From CAZSAA01 sp964604915 (GTDB lineage Bacteria; Patescibacteriota; Patescibacteriia; Patescibacteriales; UBA12465): DNA of 6,069 bases. Below are positions 1 to 5,808 of the stretch, piece after piece. Where the stretch lies: contig CAZSAA010000040.1 in the NCBI GenBank assembly GCA_964604915.1, positions 1 to 6,069 of the forward strand. The letters run 5' to 3'. A program made the translations under genes and the position numbers. The stretch's first letter is position 1, and every line of letters starts with the position of its first letter. The notes beneath the pieces were generated by a model. The model made no database searches, was not told the origin of the DNA, and worked only from the letters and a program-made list of their open reading frames with translations.

Positions 1-192
1 CTATCGTTCCGTCTTTTTGGCAACATCTTCGCTGGCGAAGTCCTGCTCGCTTCGATGGCCGCTTTGATATCTTTTGCCGTTCCCATACCCTTCATGTTCC
101 TGGAGATAATCGTGGGCCTGATACAAGCCTTGATATTCGCGATGTTGATCCTTACATATCTGACTATCGCCACTACCGCAGAAGAGCATTGA
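1..192 (+). CDS. atpB: F1Fo ATP synthase subunit a, C-terminal part (5' end outside window)
   Basis: This is the last 63 codons of subunit a, the membrane stator subunit that forms the two ion half-channels against the c ring. The visible part opens with the family signature LSFRLFGNIFAGE. The Arg at residue 4 of the fragment (nt 10-12) corresponds to E. coli Arg210, which is essential for ion release from the c subunit. Glu13 matches E. coli Glu219, and Gln42 in GLIQALIF matches Gln252. Two hydrophobic stretches (about residues 14-34 and 35-57) are the last two membrane helices. The protein ends in the typical TTAEEH tail and a TGA stop. The 5' part lies outside the window, so length and start cannot be judged. 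It heads the visible operon and is followed 63 nt later by atpE. Identity is very secure. Confidence 0.97.
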   Translation, partial: LSFRLFGNIFAGEVLLASMAALISFAVPIPFMFLEIIVGLIQALIFAMLILTYLTIATTAEEH

Positions 193-200
193 TTAATATA

Positions 201-206
201 TATAAT
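201..206 (+). promoter_or_regulatory. Candidate -10 box (TATAAT) upstream of atpE
   Basis: A perfect TATAAT lies in the AT-rich stretch just after the atpB stop. I see no convincing -35 at the usual spacing (178-183 reads GCAGAA) and no TGn extension. If used, transcription would start near 213 and give atpE a leader of about 43 nt. Many atp operons make extra c subunit because the ring needs roughly 8-15 copies, so an internal promoter here would make sense. The match may also be chance in AT-rich spacer. Confidence 0.3.
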
Positions 207-227
207 AAAGCTGCGCTTGTCTGAATT

Positions 228-250
228 TTCTGCCAAGCCTCCGGCAAGAA
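228..250 (+). promoter_or_regulatory. Small hairpin in the atpE translation-initiation region
   Basis: TTCTGCC (228-234) can pair with GGCA/GAA (243-246 and 248-250), giving 7 bp with one bulged A (247) and an 8-nt loop. It ends 5 nt before the chosen atpE ATG. A competing 5-bp pairing is GCTTG (215-219) with CAAGC (234-238), so the two structures exclude each other. No clear Shine-Dalgarno precedes atpE. A role in setting translation of subunit c is an inference only, and the stem is short. Confidence 0.25.
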
Positions 251-255
251 TAATT

Positions 256-468
256 ATGGAAAACGTAATGTTAGCTAAAGCCTTGGCCATCGCCATTGGT
301 TCTATCGCTCCGGCGCTTAGCATCGGCATGATCGGTACCAAAGCCATGGAATCGATCGGTCGCAATCCGGAATCGGCCGGCAAGATACTGGTCCCGATGC
401 TTCTGGCTGCCGCTTTTGCGGAAGCCGTAGCCATCTACGCCCTCGTCATCGCTTTTAGCATCAAATAG
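256..468 (+). CDS. atpE: F1Fo ATP synthase subunit c (proteolipid)
   Basis: This is a 70-residue hairpin protein that oligomerises into the membrane rotor ring and carries the translocated ion. Helix 1 spans about residues 5-34, the polar loop has R36-N37-P38 (the RQP/RNP loop that contacts gamma and epsilon), and helix 2 spans about 42-68. The ion-binding carboxylate is Glu56 in AAAFAEAVAIY. The Ser and Gln ligands of Na+-type rings are absent: Ala57 and Ile23 stand where Ilyobacter tartaricus has Ser66 and Gln32, so a proton ring is more likely. The helix-1 glycine motif is mostly Ala/Ser (S16, A18, A20, S22, then G24). I chose ATG 256 because it gives the usual 70 residues and an N-terminus (MENVMLAK) like other c subunits. 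TTG 217 would add 13 atypical residues, and ATG 268 would give 66. No clear Shine-Dalgarno is present. Confidence 0.95.
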   Translation: MENVMLAKALAIAIGSIAPALSIGMIGTKAMESIGRNPESAGKILVPMLLAAAFAEAVAIYALVIAFSIK

Positions 469-513
469 TGATCTGACGCACTGCTTCCCGTCCGGGAGGC
501 AGCGGCCAGATCA
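469..513 (+). promoter_or_regulatory. Intercistronic hairpin immediately after atpE
   Basis: The outer stem is TGATCTG (469-475) with CAGATCA (507-513), a perfect 7 bp. The inner stem is 481-489 with 494-502, 9 bp including one G-U pair, closed by a GTCC tetraloop (490-493). A 5x4 internal loop (476-480 and 503-506) separates them. The structure begins directly after the atpE TAG. No run of T follows (the next bases are TCATTAGTTT), so it does not look like an intrinsic terminator. A 3' stabiliser or processing/attenuation element that raises subunit c over the downstream subunits is the likeliest role; this is inferred from position and structure. Confidence 0.6.
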
Positions 514-540
514 TCATTAGTTTAATAACACAAGAACCAT

Positions 541-1029
541 ATGGATTCCTTAGTCTCAACTTTCCATCTCGACCTGAAGCTGCTAATCGCCCAAGCGGTC
601 AATTTCGGTATCGTATTTGCCGTTTTGTACTTCTTCGCCTTCAAGCCGCTATTCAAGGTGATGGGCGAGAGGACTGACAAGATCGATAAGAGCCTTAAGG
701 ATGCTGATGAGATAGAGAAGAAATTAGCGGAAACTAATGTCCGTAAGGAAGAAATAGTGGCGGAAGCCAGGCAGGCTGCCCAAGCCGTCCTAGAAGAAGC
801 GAAGTCTGCCGGCGAGGCTAGGAAGCAGGATATGATAGCTAAAGCTAAGGAGGAAATCGGACAGATAATCAATGCCGAGAAAGAAAAGATAGCGGTCGAA
901 AAAGCCAAGACGCTCAGGGAGATGAAAACTGAAGTCGCTTCACTGGTCACCCTTTCGCTGGAAAAATTCCTCAAGGAGAAGATGGATAGCCAGGCTGACC
1001 AGGAATTGATAGGGAAGATCCTCAAATAA
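541..1029 (+). CDS. atpF: F1Fo ATP synthase subunit b
   Basis: Subunit b (162 residues, normal length) dimerises into the peripheral stalk that stops alpha3beta3 from rotating with the rotor. A single N-terminal membrane helix (about 14-34, ending VLYFFAFKPLFKVM) is followed by a long charged, Ala/Glu/Lys-rich helix (about 40-140) typical of the stalk coiled coil. The C-terminal part (SLEKFLKEKMD...ELIGKILK) is the delta-binding end. The ATG at 541 has no Shine-Dalgarno (upstream ACACAAGAACCAT), but it is the natural start because the membrane anchor follows directly. Four of its five Arg codons are AGG, unlike the alpha and beta genes. It is 72 nt after atpE and 1 nt before atpH, which suggests translational coupling with delta. 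A long antisense frame (522-1025) is a shadow. Confidence 0.95.
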   Translation: MDSLVSTFHLDLKLLIAQAVNFGIVFAVLYFFAFKPLFKVMGERTDKIDKSLKDADEIEKKLAETNVRKEEIVAEARQAAQAVLEEAKSAGEARKQDMIAKAKEEIGQIINAEKEKIAVEKAKTLREMKTEVASLVTLSLEKFLKEKMDSQADQELIGKILK

Positions 1030-1030
1030 T

Positions 1031-1432
1031 ATGAAGATAAGCAGCGGACAATTAGCGCAGGCCTTGTTACAGTCTATCGCTGGGAAGGATAAGGATGGCA
1101 TCAAGGAGGCCGCCGCTAATCTTGCCAAGCTTTTAGGCGAGCGCCATATGCTCGGAAAGGAACAGGAGATAATCGAAGCGTTTTCACGCCTTTGGGATGA
1201 GGAAAACGGGGTCGTCGAAACCAGGGTTTCGGTCTCTCATCCGCTTTCCGAAGCTAACCGTCGTCGTATCGATGCCCTAGTCAAGGAGAGGACCGGCGCT
1301 AAAGAGGTCATTATAACGGAAGAAGAAGACGCCAGTCAGCTGGGTGGAATAGCGATAAGCTATGGTGATAAGGTGGCTAGGGCGGGCCTGAAGGGCTGGA
1401 TAGCCGAGCTCGGTACTAGATTGAGCAACTAA
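1031..1432 (+). CDS. atpH: F1Fo ATP synthase subunit delta, short form
   Basis: Delta (OSCP in mitochondria) caps the alpha3beta3 head and joins it to subunit b. The C-terminal half is clear: TRVSVSHPLSE (64-74) matches the conserved 'V.SA.PLs' strand, and QLGGIAISYGDKV (103-115) matches the conserved GG..I..GD.V segment. Before it, NLAKLLGERHMLGKEQEIIE (30-49) and the following FSRLWDEENG match the last helices of the N-terminal bundle ('NFL.LL..NGRL...I...F'), and residues 6-17 resemble the first helix. At 133 residues it is about 45 shorter than the usual 175-180, with the loss placed between these helices. No frameshift or stop is visible, so it reads as a compact but intact gene. The ATG follows the atpF stop by 1 nt (TAATATG), so coupling is likely; a weak GGGAAG lies further upstream. 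Confidence 0.88.
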   Translation: MKISSGQLAQALLQSIAGKDKDGIKEAAANLAKLLGERHMLGKEQEIIEAFSRLWDEENGVVETRVSVSHPLSEANRRRIDALVKERTGAKEVIITEEEDASQLGGIAISYGDKVARAGLKGWIAELGTRLSN

Positions 1433-1446
1433 GATACAAAAAATAT

Positions 1447-2979
1447 ATGTCAACTAAAGATTTCATAATCGAGCAGCTGAAGAAGGAAATTTCTGGCTTT
1501 AAGGCCGAACTCAAGGAAGAATCGGTCGGGCGAGTATTGAAAGTCCTCGACGGCATCGCGCTGGTTTCCGGCCTTTCGGAAGCTATGATGTCCGAGATTC
1601 TTGTTTTCCATACGGAAAAGGCCGAAGTGAAGGGCGTTACCCTCAACCTCGAAGAAGGTGTTATCGGTGCTATTATCCTCGGCGATTATTCCCTTATCAA
1701 AGAAGGCGATAAGGTAACCTCGAGCGGACGTATCCTTGAAGTGCCGGTCGGCGAAAATCTGATCGGCCGCGTAGTTAATCCGCTCGGCGAGCCGCTCGAT
1801 GGCAAAGGGGCTATTGAGGCTAAGGCGCATTACCCGGTCGAGAAGATCGCTCCTGGCGTTATCACTCGCGCTTCAGTCAAGGAACCGCTTCAGACTGGCA
1901 TCAAGGCGATCGACTCTATGATCCCTATCGGCCGTGGCCAGCGCGAGCTTATCATCGGCGACCGTCAGATCGGCAAGACCGCCATCGCTATCGATACGAT
2001 CATCAATCAGAAAGGGCAGAACGTAAAATGCATATACGTCGCTATCGGCCAGAAGGAATCGAAGGTGGCTAACATCATGGCCAAGCTAGAAGAAGCCGGT
2101 GCTATGGCCTATACCACTATCGTCCTGGCTGGTGCTTCTAACCCTGCTTCGTTGCTCTATATCGCCCCCTATGCCGGCTGCGCCATGGGCGAATATTTCC
2201 TAGACAAAGGCGAAGATGTTCTCATTATCTACGATGACCTCACCAAACATGCTTCCTCATATCGTGAGATATCGCTCTTGCTCCGCCGTCCACCAGGCCG
2301 CGAAGCCTATCCGGGCGACGTCTTCTATCTCCATTCCCGTCTATTGGAAAGAGCTTGCAAACTGAATAAGGATTTCGGCGGCGGCTCGATTACCGCTCTC
2401 CCTATCATCGAGACCCAGGCTGGCGACGTATCGGCCTATATCCCGACCAACGTCATTTCTATCACTGACGGTCAGATATACCTGGAATCCGACCTCTTCT
2501 ATCAAGGCAATCGTCCGGCTATCAACGCTGGTTTGTCCGTTTCCCGCGTCGGTTCCTCCGCCCAGATCAAGGCCATGAAGAAAGTGGCCGGCAAGATGCG
2601 TCTTGAAGCGGCCCAATACCGCGAATTAGCCGCTTTCGCCCAGTTCGGTTCCGACTTGGATGCCGATACTAAGAAGCAACTCTGGCGCGGCAAGCGTCTC
2701 TATGAGATTTTCAAGCAAGGTCAATACCAACCTATCTCCGCTGCCAAGCAGGTCATGATATACTATACCCTCATCAATTCCTATATGGACGACGTCCCGG
2801 TTGAGAAGGTGAGGGATTTCGAACAGGGATTATATGAGTATCTCGATCTTAATGAGAAAGCGATAGGGCTGATCGAGACGAAGAAAGAAATAGACGAAGA
2901 GGTAGAGGCGGCCATAAAGGAAGCGATCGAAGGATTTCGCGCCGGTCTCGACTATCTTTCTGAAGAAGAAAATAACTAA
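1447..2979 (+). CDS. atpA: F1Fo ATP synthase subunit alpha
   Basis: Alpha (510 residues, normal length) forms the non-catalytic nucleotide sites of the alpha3beta3 head and supplies the arginine finger to the catalytic site. In order, it has an N-terminal delta-binding helix (about 4-22), a beta-barrel (about 25-95), the nucleotide-binding domain and a C-terminal helical domain (from about 380). The P-loop is GDRQIGKT (171-178), with Lys177. The family norm is GDRQTGKT, so Thr to Ile at 175 is unusual. The arginine finger is Arg367 in SVSRVG (E. coli Arg376), and QYRELAAFAQFGSDLD follows as expected. The ATG is 14 nt after atpH and has no Shine-Dalgarno (GATACAAAAAATAT). Of its 21 Arg codons, 18 are CGT/CGC, fitting high expression. 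Apart from Ile175, all family landmarks that I checked are in place. Confidence 0.98.
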   Translation: MSTKDFIIEQLKKEISGFKAELKEESVGRVLKVLDGIALVSGLSEAMMSEILVFHTEKAEVKGVTLNLEEGVIGAIILGDYSLIKEGDKVTSSGRILEVPVGENLIGRVVNPLGEPLDGKGAIEAKAHYPVEKIAPGVITRASVKEPLQTGIKAIDSMIPIGRGQRELIIGDRQIGKTAIAIDTIINQKGQNVKCIYVAIGQKESKVANIMAKLEEAGAMAYTTIVLAGASNPASLLYIAPYAGCAMGEYFLDKGEDVLIIYDDLTKHASSYREISLLLRRPPGREAYPGDVFYLHSRLLERACKLNKDFGGGSITALPIIETQAGDVSAYIPTNVISITDGQIYLESDLFYQGNRPAINAGLSVSRVGSSAQIKAMKKVAGKMRLEAAQYRELAAFAQFGSDLDADTKKQLWRGKRLYEIFKQGQYQPISAAKQVMIYYTLINSYMDDVPVEKVRDFEQGLYEYLDLNEKAIGLIETKKEIDEEVEAAIKEAIEGFRAGLDYLSEEENN

Positions 2980-2984
2980 AGGGT

Positions 2985-3935
2985 ATGGCTCAGACTAGAG
3001 AAATATCACGTCGGATAAAATCCGTCTCCAACACCAAGAAAATGACCAAGGCGATGGAGATGGTTTCGGCTGCCAAAACCCGTAAAGCGGTAGGCGCCGT
3101 TCTGCGTACCAGAACTTTCGCTAATTTGAGCTGGGAAACCGTGGTATATCTCGCTAACCTATCTCTGCAAAGGGAAGAGCCGATGCACCCAATGCTAGCT
3201 AAACGGGATGACATCAAGCGGGTAGCGATGATAGTGATATCTTCAAATCGTGGCCTTTGCGGCGGATATAATTCTTCCTTGCTAGCCAAGATCAGGGATT
3301 CCTTGAAAATCCACGCTCACCCCACTGACTTTATCCTCCTGGGCAAGAAAGGCGCTACTCTCGCCAAGCAGGGCTATGAGATAGCGGCGGAATTTATCAA
3401 GGAAGATGTGATCGAGAGCGCATCGGAGATAGAGCCGCTGGTAAAGATGGTGACTGAGGGATTCTTAGGTGGAAAATATGACCGCGTGATGGTCGCCTAT
3501 ACCGACTATATCAATGCGGCTAAGCAGATTTCGCGTATCAAGCAGCTCCTGCCCATCCAGATTGCCGAAGAAGACCAGCAACTGGGATCCGTGGAAGTAG
3601 AAGGAGAGTTAGCTGCGGCTAAGCAAGCAGCTCAGAAGCGCCGGGAAGAAAACTCGAAGAAGGATATATCAGCGCACGAGTTTGTTTTCGAGCCGTCTGA
3701 GAGGGAAGTCATGGATGTTATTGTGCCGCGCCTTATCGAAATCCAATTGTTCCAAGCCATGCTCGAGGCCAATGCTTCCGAACATAGCGCTCGGATGATG
3801 GCAATGCACCAGGCGACCGATGCCGCCCAGGATATGGCCGACCAGCTCACGTTATATTATAATAAAGCGCGGCAAGCCGGCATAACCGCCGAGATAGCGG
3901 AGATAAGCGCTGGCGCCAACGCTTTAGCGGAATAA
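2985..3935 (+). CDS. atpG: F1Fo ATP synthase subunit gamma, with an extra internal segment
   Basis: Gamma is the central rotor shaft whose coiled coil turns inside alpha3beta3. The N-terminal helix has the signature REISRRIKSVSNTKKMTKAM (5-24), the central domain has SSNRGLCGGYN (86-96), and the C-terminal helix has ASEHSARMMAMHQATDAA (264-281) and YYNKARQAGIT (291-301). These match the family closely. At 316 residues it is about 27 longer than the usual 285-290. The excess lies between LLPI (188-191) and FVFEPS (233-238), about residues 194-230. It is Ala/Lys/Gln/Glu-rich, cysteine-free and probably helical, at the place of the chloroplast/cyanobacterial gamma insert. The start is 5 nt after the atpA stop. 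AAAGGG sits only 1 nt before the ATG, too close for a normal Shine-Dalgarno, so coupling to atpA is likely. Confidence 0.97.
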   Translation: MAQTREISRRIKSVSNTKKMTKAMEMVSAAKTRKAVGAVLRTRTFANLSWETVVYLANLSLQREEPMHPMLAKRDDIKRVAMIVISSNRGLCGGYNSSLLAKIRDSLKIHAHPTDFILLGKKGATLAKQGYEIAAEFIKEDVIESASEIEPLVKMVTEGFLGGKYDRVMVAYTDYINAAKQISRIKQLLPIQIAEEDQQLGSVEVEGELAAAKQAAQKRREENSKKDISAHEFVFEPSEREVMDVIVPRLIEIQLFQAMLEANASEHSARMMAMHQATDAAQDMADQLTLYYNKARQAGITAEIAEISAGANALAE

Positions 3936-3950
3936 GTAATACATAACAAT

Positions 3951-5339
3951 ATGCCAGAAAAAAAGAAAAACAGCGGCTTAGTGAAACAGGTTATCGGCGT
4001 AGTCGTCGATGTCCATTTCGACCAGAAGCTCCCGGAAATATACAACGCTTTGGAGGTGGATAATAACGGGCAGAAGTTGACCTTGGAAGTGGAGCAGCAT
4101 ATTGGCTCCAACCTGGCTCGCTGCATCGCTCTGGGCTCTACCGACGGCTTGGCTCGCGGCACTAAAGCGATCGATACTGGAGCGCCTATCAGCGTACCGG
4201 TGGGCATCGAGACCTTAGGGCGCATATTTGATGTGCTCGGCAATACCGTCGACGGCGGAGAACCAGTCAAGAGCGAGAAGAAATACCCCATCCATCGCAA
4301 CGCGCCTGATTTCGTCGACCAATCGATTAAGACTGAAGTGCTCGAAACGGGCATCAAGGTTATCGACCTTATCTCCCCGATCGTCAAGGGCGGAAAAGTA
4401 GGTCTCTTTGGCGGTGCCGGTGTCGGCAAGACCGTCGTTATCCTCGAGCTTATCCATAATATCGCTTCTCATCACGGCGGCTATTCCGTATTCGCCGGTG
4501 TTGGCGAACGTACCCGCGAAGGTAACGACTTGTACCATGAAATGAAAGATAGCGGTGTGCTCGATAAGGTGTCCATGGTCTTCGGGCAGATGAACGAACC
4601 GCCTGGATCACGCGCTCGCGTCGCCCTTACCGGCCTTTCCATCGCCGAATACTTCCGCGATGAGAAGAAGCAAGACGTATTGTTCTTCATTGATAACATC
4701 TTCCGTTTCACCCAAGCTGGTTCCGAGGTGTCCGCCCTGCTTGGCCGCATGCCGTCCGCCGTGGGTTATCAGCCTACTCTAGCGACGGAAATGGGTCGCC
4801 TGCAAGAGCGTATCACTTCCACTAAGGATGGCTCTATCACTTCGATCCAAGCTGTCTATGTGCCAGCCGATGACCTTACCGATCCGGCTCCGGCCACCAC
4901 TTTCGGTCACTTGGATTCCACCGTGGTGTTGTCCCGCGCCCTATCAGAGCTCGGTATCTATCCGGCGGTTGATCCGCTCGACTCTTCTTCCATAATCTTG
5001 GATCCGAAGATCGTCGGCCAGGAGCACTATGAGGTCGCTCGCGGTGTGCAGAAGATATTACAGAGGTATAAGGATCTGCAGGATATCATCGCTATCTTGG
5101 GCATGGAAGAATTGTCTGCGGAAGACAAGAAGACAGTTTCCCGTGCTCGCAAAATCCAACGTTTCCTGTCCCAGCCTTTCGCCGTGGCTGAAAGTTTCAC
5201 CGGACGCGCGGGCAAATACGTCAAACTGGAGGATACTATCAAGGGATTCAAGGCGATCTTGGAGGGCAAATATGACCAATATAATGAAGGCGACTTCTAT
5301 ATGAAGGGCAGCGTCGAGGAAGTCGGTGATAACGCCTAA
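3951..5339 (+). CDS. atpD: F1Fo ATP synthase subunit beta (catalytic)
   Basis: Beta (462 residues, normal length) carries the three catalytic sites that make or hydrolyse ATP. The P-loop GGAGVGKT is at 154-161 (Lys160). The catalytic Glu186 lies in GVGERTREGND, and the Walker B Asp248 is in VLFFIDNIFRF. The conserved ALLGRMPSAVGYQPTLATEM and PADDLTDPAP segments are present. The C-terminal lever motif, DELSEED in E. coli, reads EELSAED here (386-392), followed by ARKIQRFLSQPF. All catalytic residues I checked are intact, so the enzyme should be active. The ATG is 15 nt after atpG with no Shine-Dalgarno (GTAATACATAACAAT); a short Lys-rich start (MPEKKKNSG) precedes the beta-barrel. Of its 20 Arg codons, 19 are CGT/CGC, the strongest bias in the operon. 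Confidence 0.99.
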   Translation: MPEKKKNSGLVKQVIGVVVDVHFDQKLPEIYNALEVDNNGQKLTLEVEQHIGSNLARCIALGSTDGLARGTKAIDTGAPISVPVGIETLGRIFDVLGNTVDGGEPVKSEKKYPIHRNAPDFVDQSIKTEVLETGIKVIDLISPIVKGGKVGLFGGAGVGKTVVILELIHNIASHHGGYSVFAGVGERTREGNDLYHEMKDSGVLDKVSMVFGQMNEPPGSRARVALTGLSIAEYFRDEKKQDVLFFIDNIFRFTQAGSEVSALLGRMPSAVGYQPTLATEMGRLQERITSTKDGSITSIQAVYVPADDLTDPAPATTFGHLDSTVVLSRALSELGIYPAVDPLDSSSIILDPKIVGQEHYEVARGVQKILQRYKDLQDIIAILGMEELSAEDKKTVSRARKIQRFLSQPFAVAESFTGRAGKYVKLEDTIKGFKAILEGKYDQYNEGDFYMKGSVEEVGDNA

Positions 5340-5342
5340 GCT

Positions 5343-5777
5343 ATGAAGACTATCAAGTTCGAATTAGTCACGCCGGAACGCGTCGTTCTCAGGGAAGAAG
5401 CGATTTCTATAAGCATACCGACCCAGTCGGGTGAGATTACCATCTTGCCTAGTCATATTCCTTTGGTGTCGATCATGGCTTTCGGGGTAATCGAATTGAA
5501 GAAGCCGGATGGGCAGATCGAGGTCATGTCGGTTTCCGGCGGTTTCGTCCAAGTATTGGAAGACAAAGTGGTCATCCTTTCCGATAGCGCTCATCGTGGC
5601 GAAGAACTTGATGAGGATGAGATAAAGGAGGCGATGGAACGCGCTCGGCAGATCAAGGTCTCAGCTAAGGATACCCATGAGGCGGAGCTAGCTGATTTGC
5701 ATACCCGTACCGCGATAATCAAGGAGAAAGCCTTGGCGCGGTGGCGGAAGATAAAAAATATAAATCCAAATAAATAA
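5343..5777 (+). CDS. atpC: F1Fo ATP synthase subunit epsilon
   Basis: Epsilon (144 residues, near the upper end of normal) sits at the foot of gamma and, in many bacteria, inhibits ATP hydrolysis when its C-terminal helices extend. Residues 1-84 form the beta-sandwich, with the signature SGEITILPSHIPL (29-41) and SGGFVQV (65-71). Residues 89-140 form the two-helix C-terminal domain, which is full length, so inhibitory control is possible. The ATP-binding motif known from Bacillus epsilon (I/L-D-x-x-R-A) is not intact: residues 89-94 read LDEDEI, lacking the Arg-Ala. A basic tail (ARWRKIKNINPNK) closes the protein. It starts 3 nt after atpD without a Shine-Dalgarno and probably depends on coupling to atpD. 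It is the last gene of the atp set; no terminator hairpin follows. Confidence 0.96.
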   Translation: MKTIKFELVTPERVVLREEAISISIPTQSGEITILPSHIPLVSIMAFGVIELKKPDGQIEVMSVSGGFVQVLEDKVVILSDSAHRGEELDEDEIKEAMERARQIKVSAKDTHEAELADLHTRTAIIKEKALARWRKIKNINPNK

Positions 5778-5780
5778 CCA

Positions 5781-5786
5781 TATAAT
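5781..5786 (+). promoter_or_regulatory. Candidate -10 box (TATAAT) for the gene after atpC
   Basis: A perfect TATAAT lies 4 nt after the atpC stop. Transcription from it would start near 5793, leaving a leader of about 16 nt that holds little more than the Shine-Dalgarno. No recognisable -35 is found at 17 nt (5758-5763 reads ATATAA), and no TGn extension is present. With no terminator visible after atpC, read-through from the operon is also possible. The AT-rich context makes a chance match plausible. Confidence 0.35.
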
Positions 5787-5794
5787 TAATTTAA

Positions 5795-5802
5795 AAGGAG
5801 GG
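5795..5802 (+). promoter_or_regulatory. Strong Shine-Dalgarno site deciding the start at 5809
   Basis: AAGGAGGG, with the GGAGG core at 5797-5801, ends about 7 nt before ATG 5809. This near-perfect anti-16S match at ideal spacing fixes that ATG over the in-frame ATG at 5818. None of the upstream atp genes has anything comparable. Confidence 0.85.
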
Positions 5803-5808
5803 AATCAT

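Noticed and set aside
190..192. TGA recoded as glycine (genetic code 25)
   Set aside because: atpB ends at this TGA right after the family-typical AEEH terminus, so TGA acts as a stop.
217..255. TTG start extending subunit c by 13 residues
   Set aside because: The extension (SEFSAKPPARII) is unlike any c-subunit N-terminus I know, has no Shine-Dalgarno, and overlaps the possible hairpin leader. ATG 256 gives the usual 70 residues.
256..468. Sodium-type c ring
   Set aside because: The Gln and Ser ligands of the Ilyobacter-type Na+ site are Ile23 and Ala57 here; only the Glu and the Tyr remain.
469..540. Intrinsic terminator after atpE
   Set aside because: The hairpin is convincing but no T-run follows it, and the essential atpF-atpC genes continue directly downstream.
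522..1025. 167-codon reverse-strand open frame opposite atpF
   Set aside because: It mirrors a strongly supported subunit b gene, gives a Ser/Ala/Leu-rich product typical of antisense frames, and has no ribosome binding site or family motif. The same reasoning applies to the other reverse frames, including 3857-4429.
1031..1432. Short delta gene as a frameshifted pseudogene
   Set aside because: The frame is continuous, coupled to atpF, and contains both the N-terminal bundle remnants and the complete C-terminal domain; no missing piece is found in another frame nearby.
3858..3863. TATAAT inside the end of atpG
   Set aside because: It encodes the conserved YYNKARQA segment of gamma, so the match is explained by coding sequence, and no -35 is apparent.
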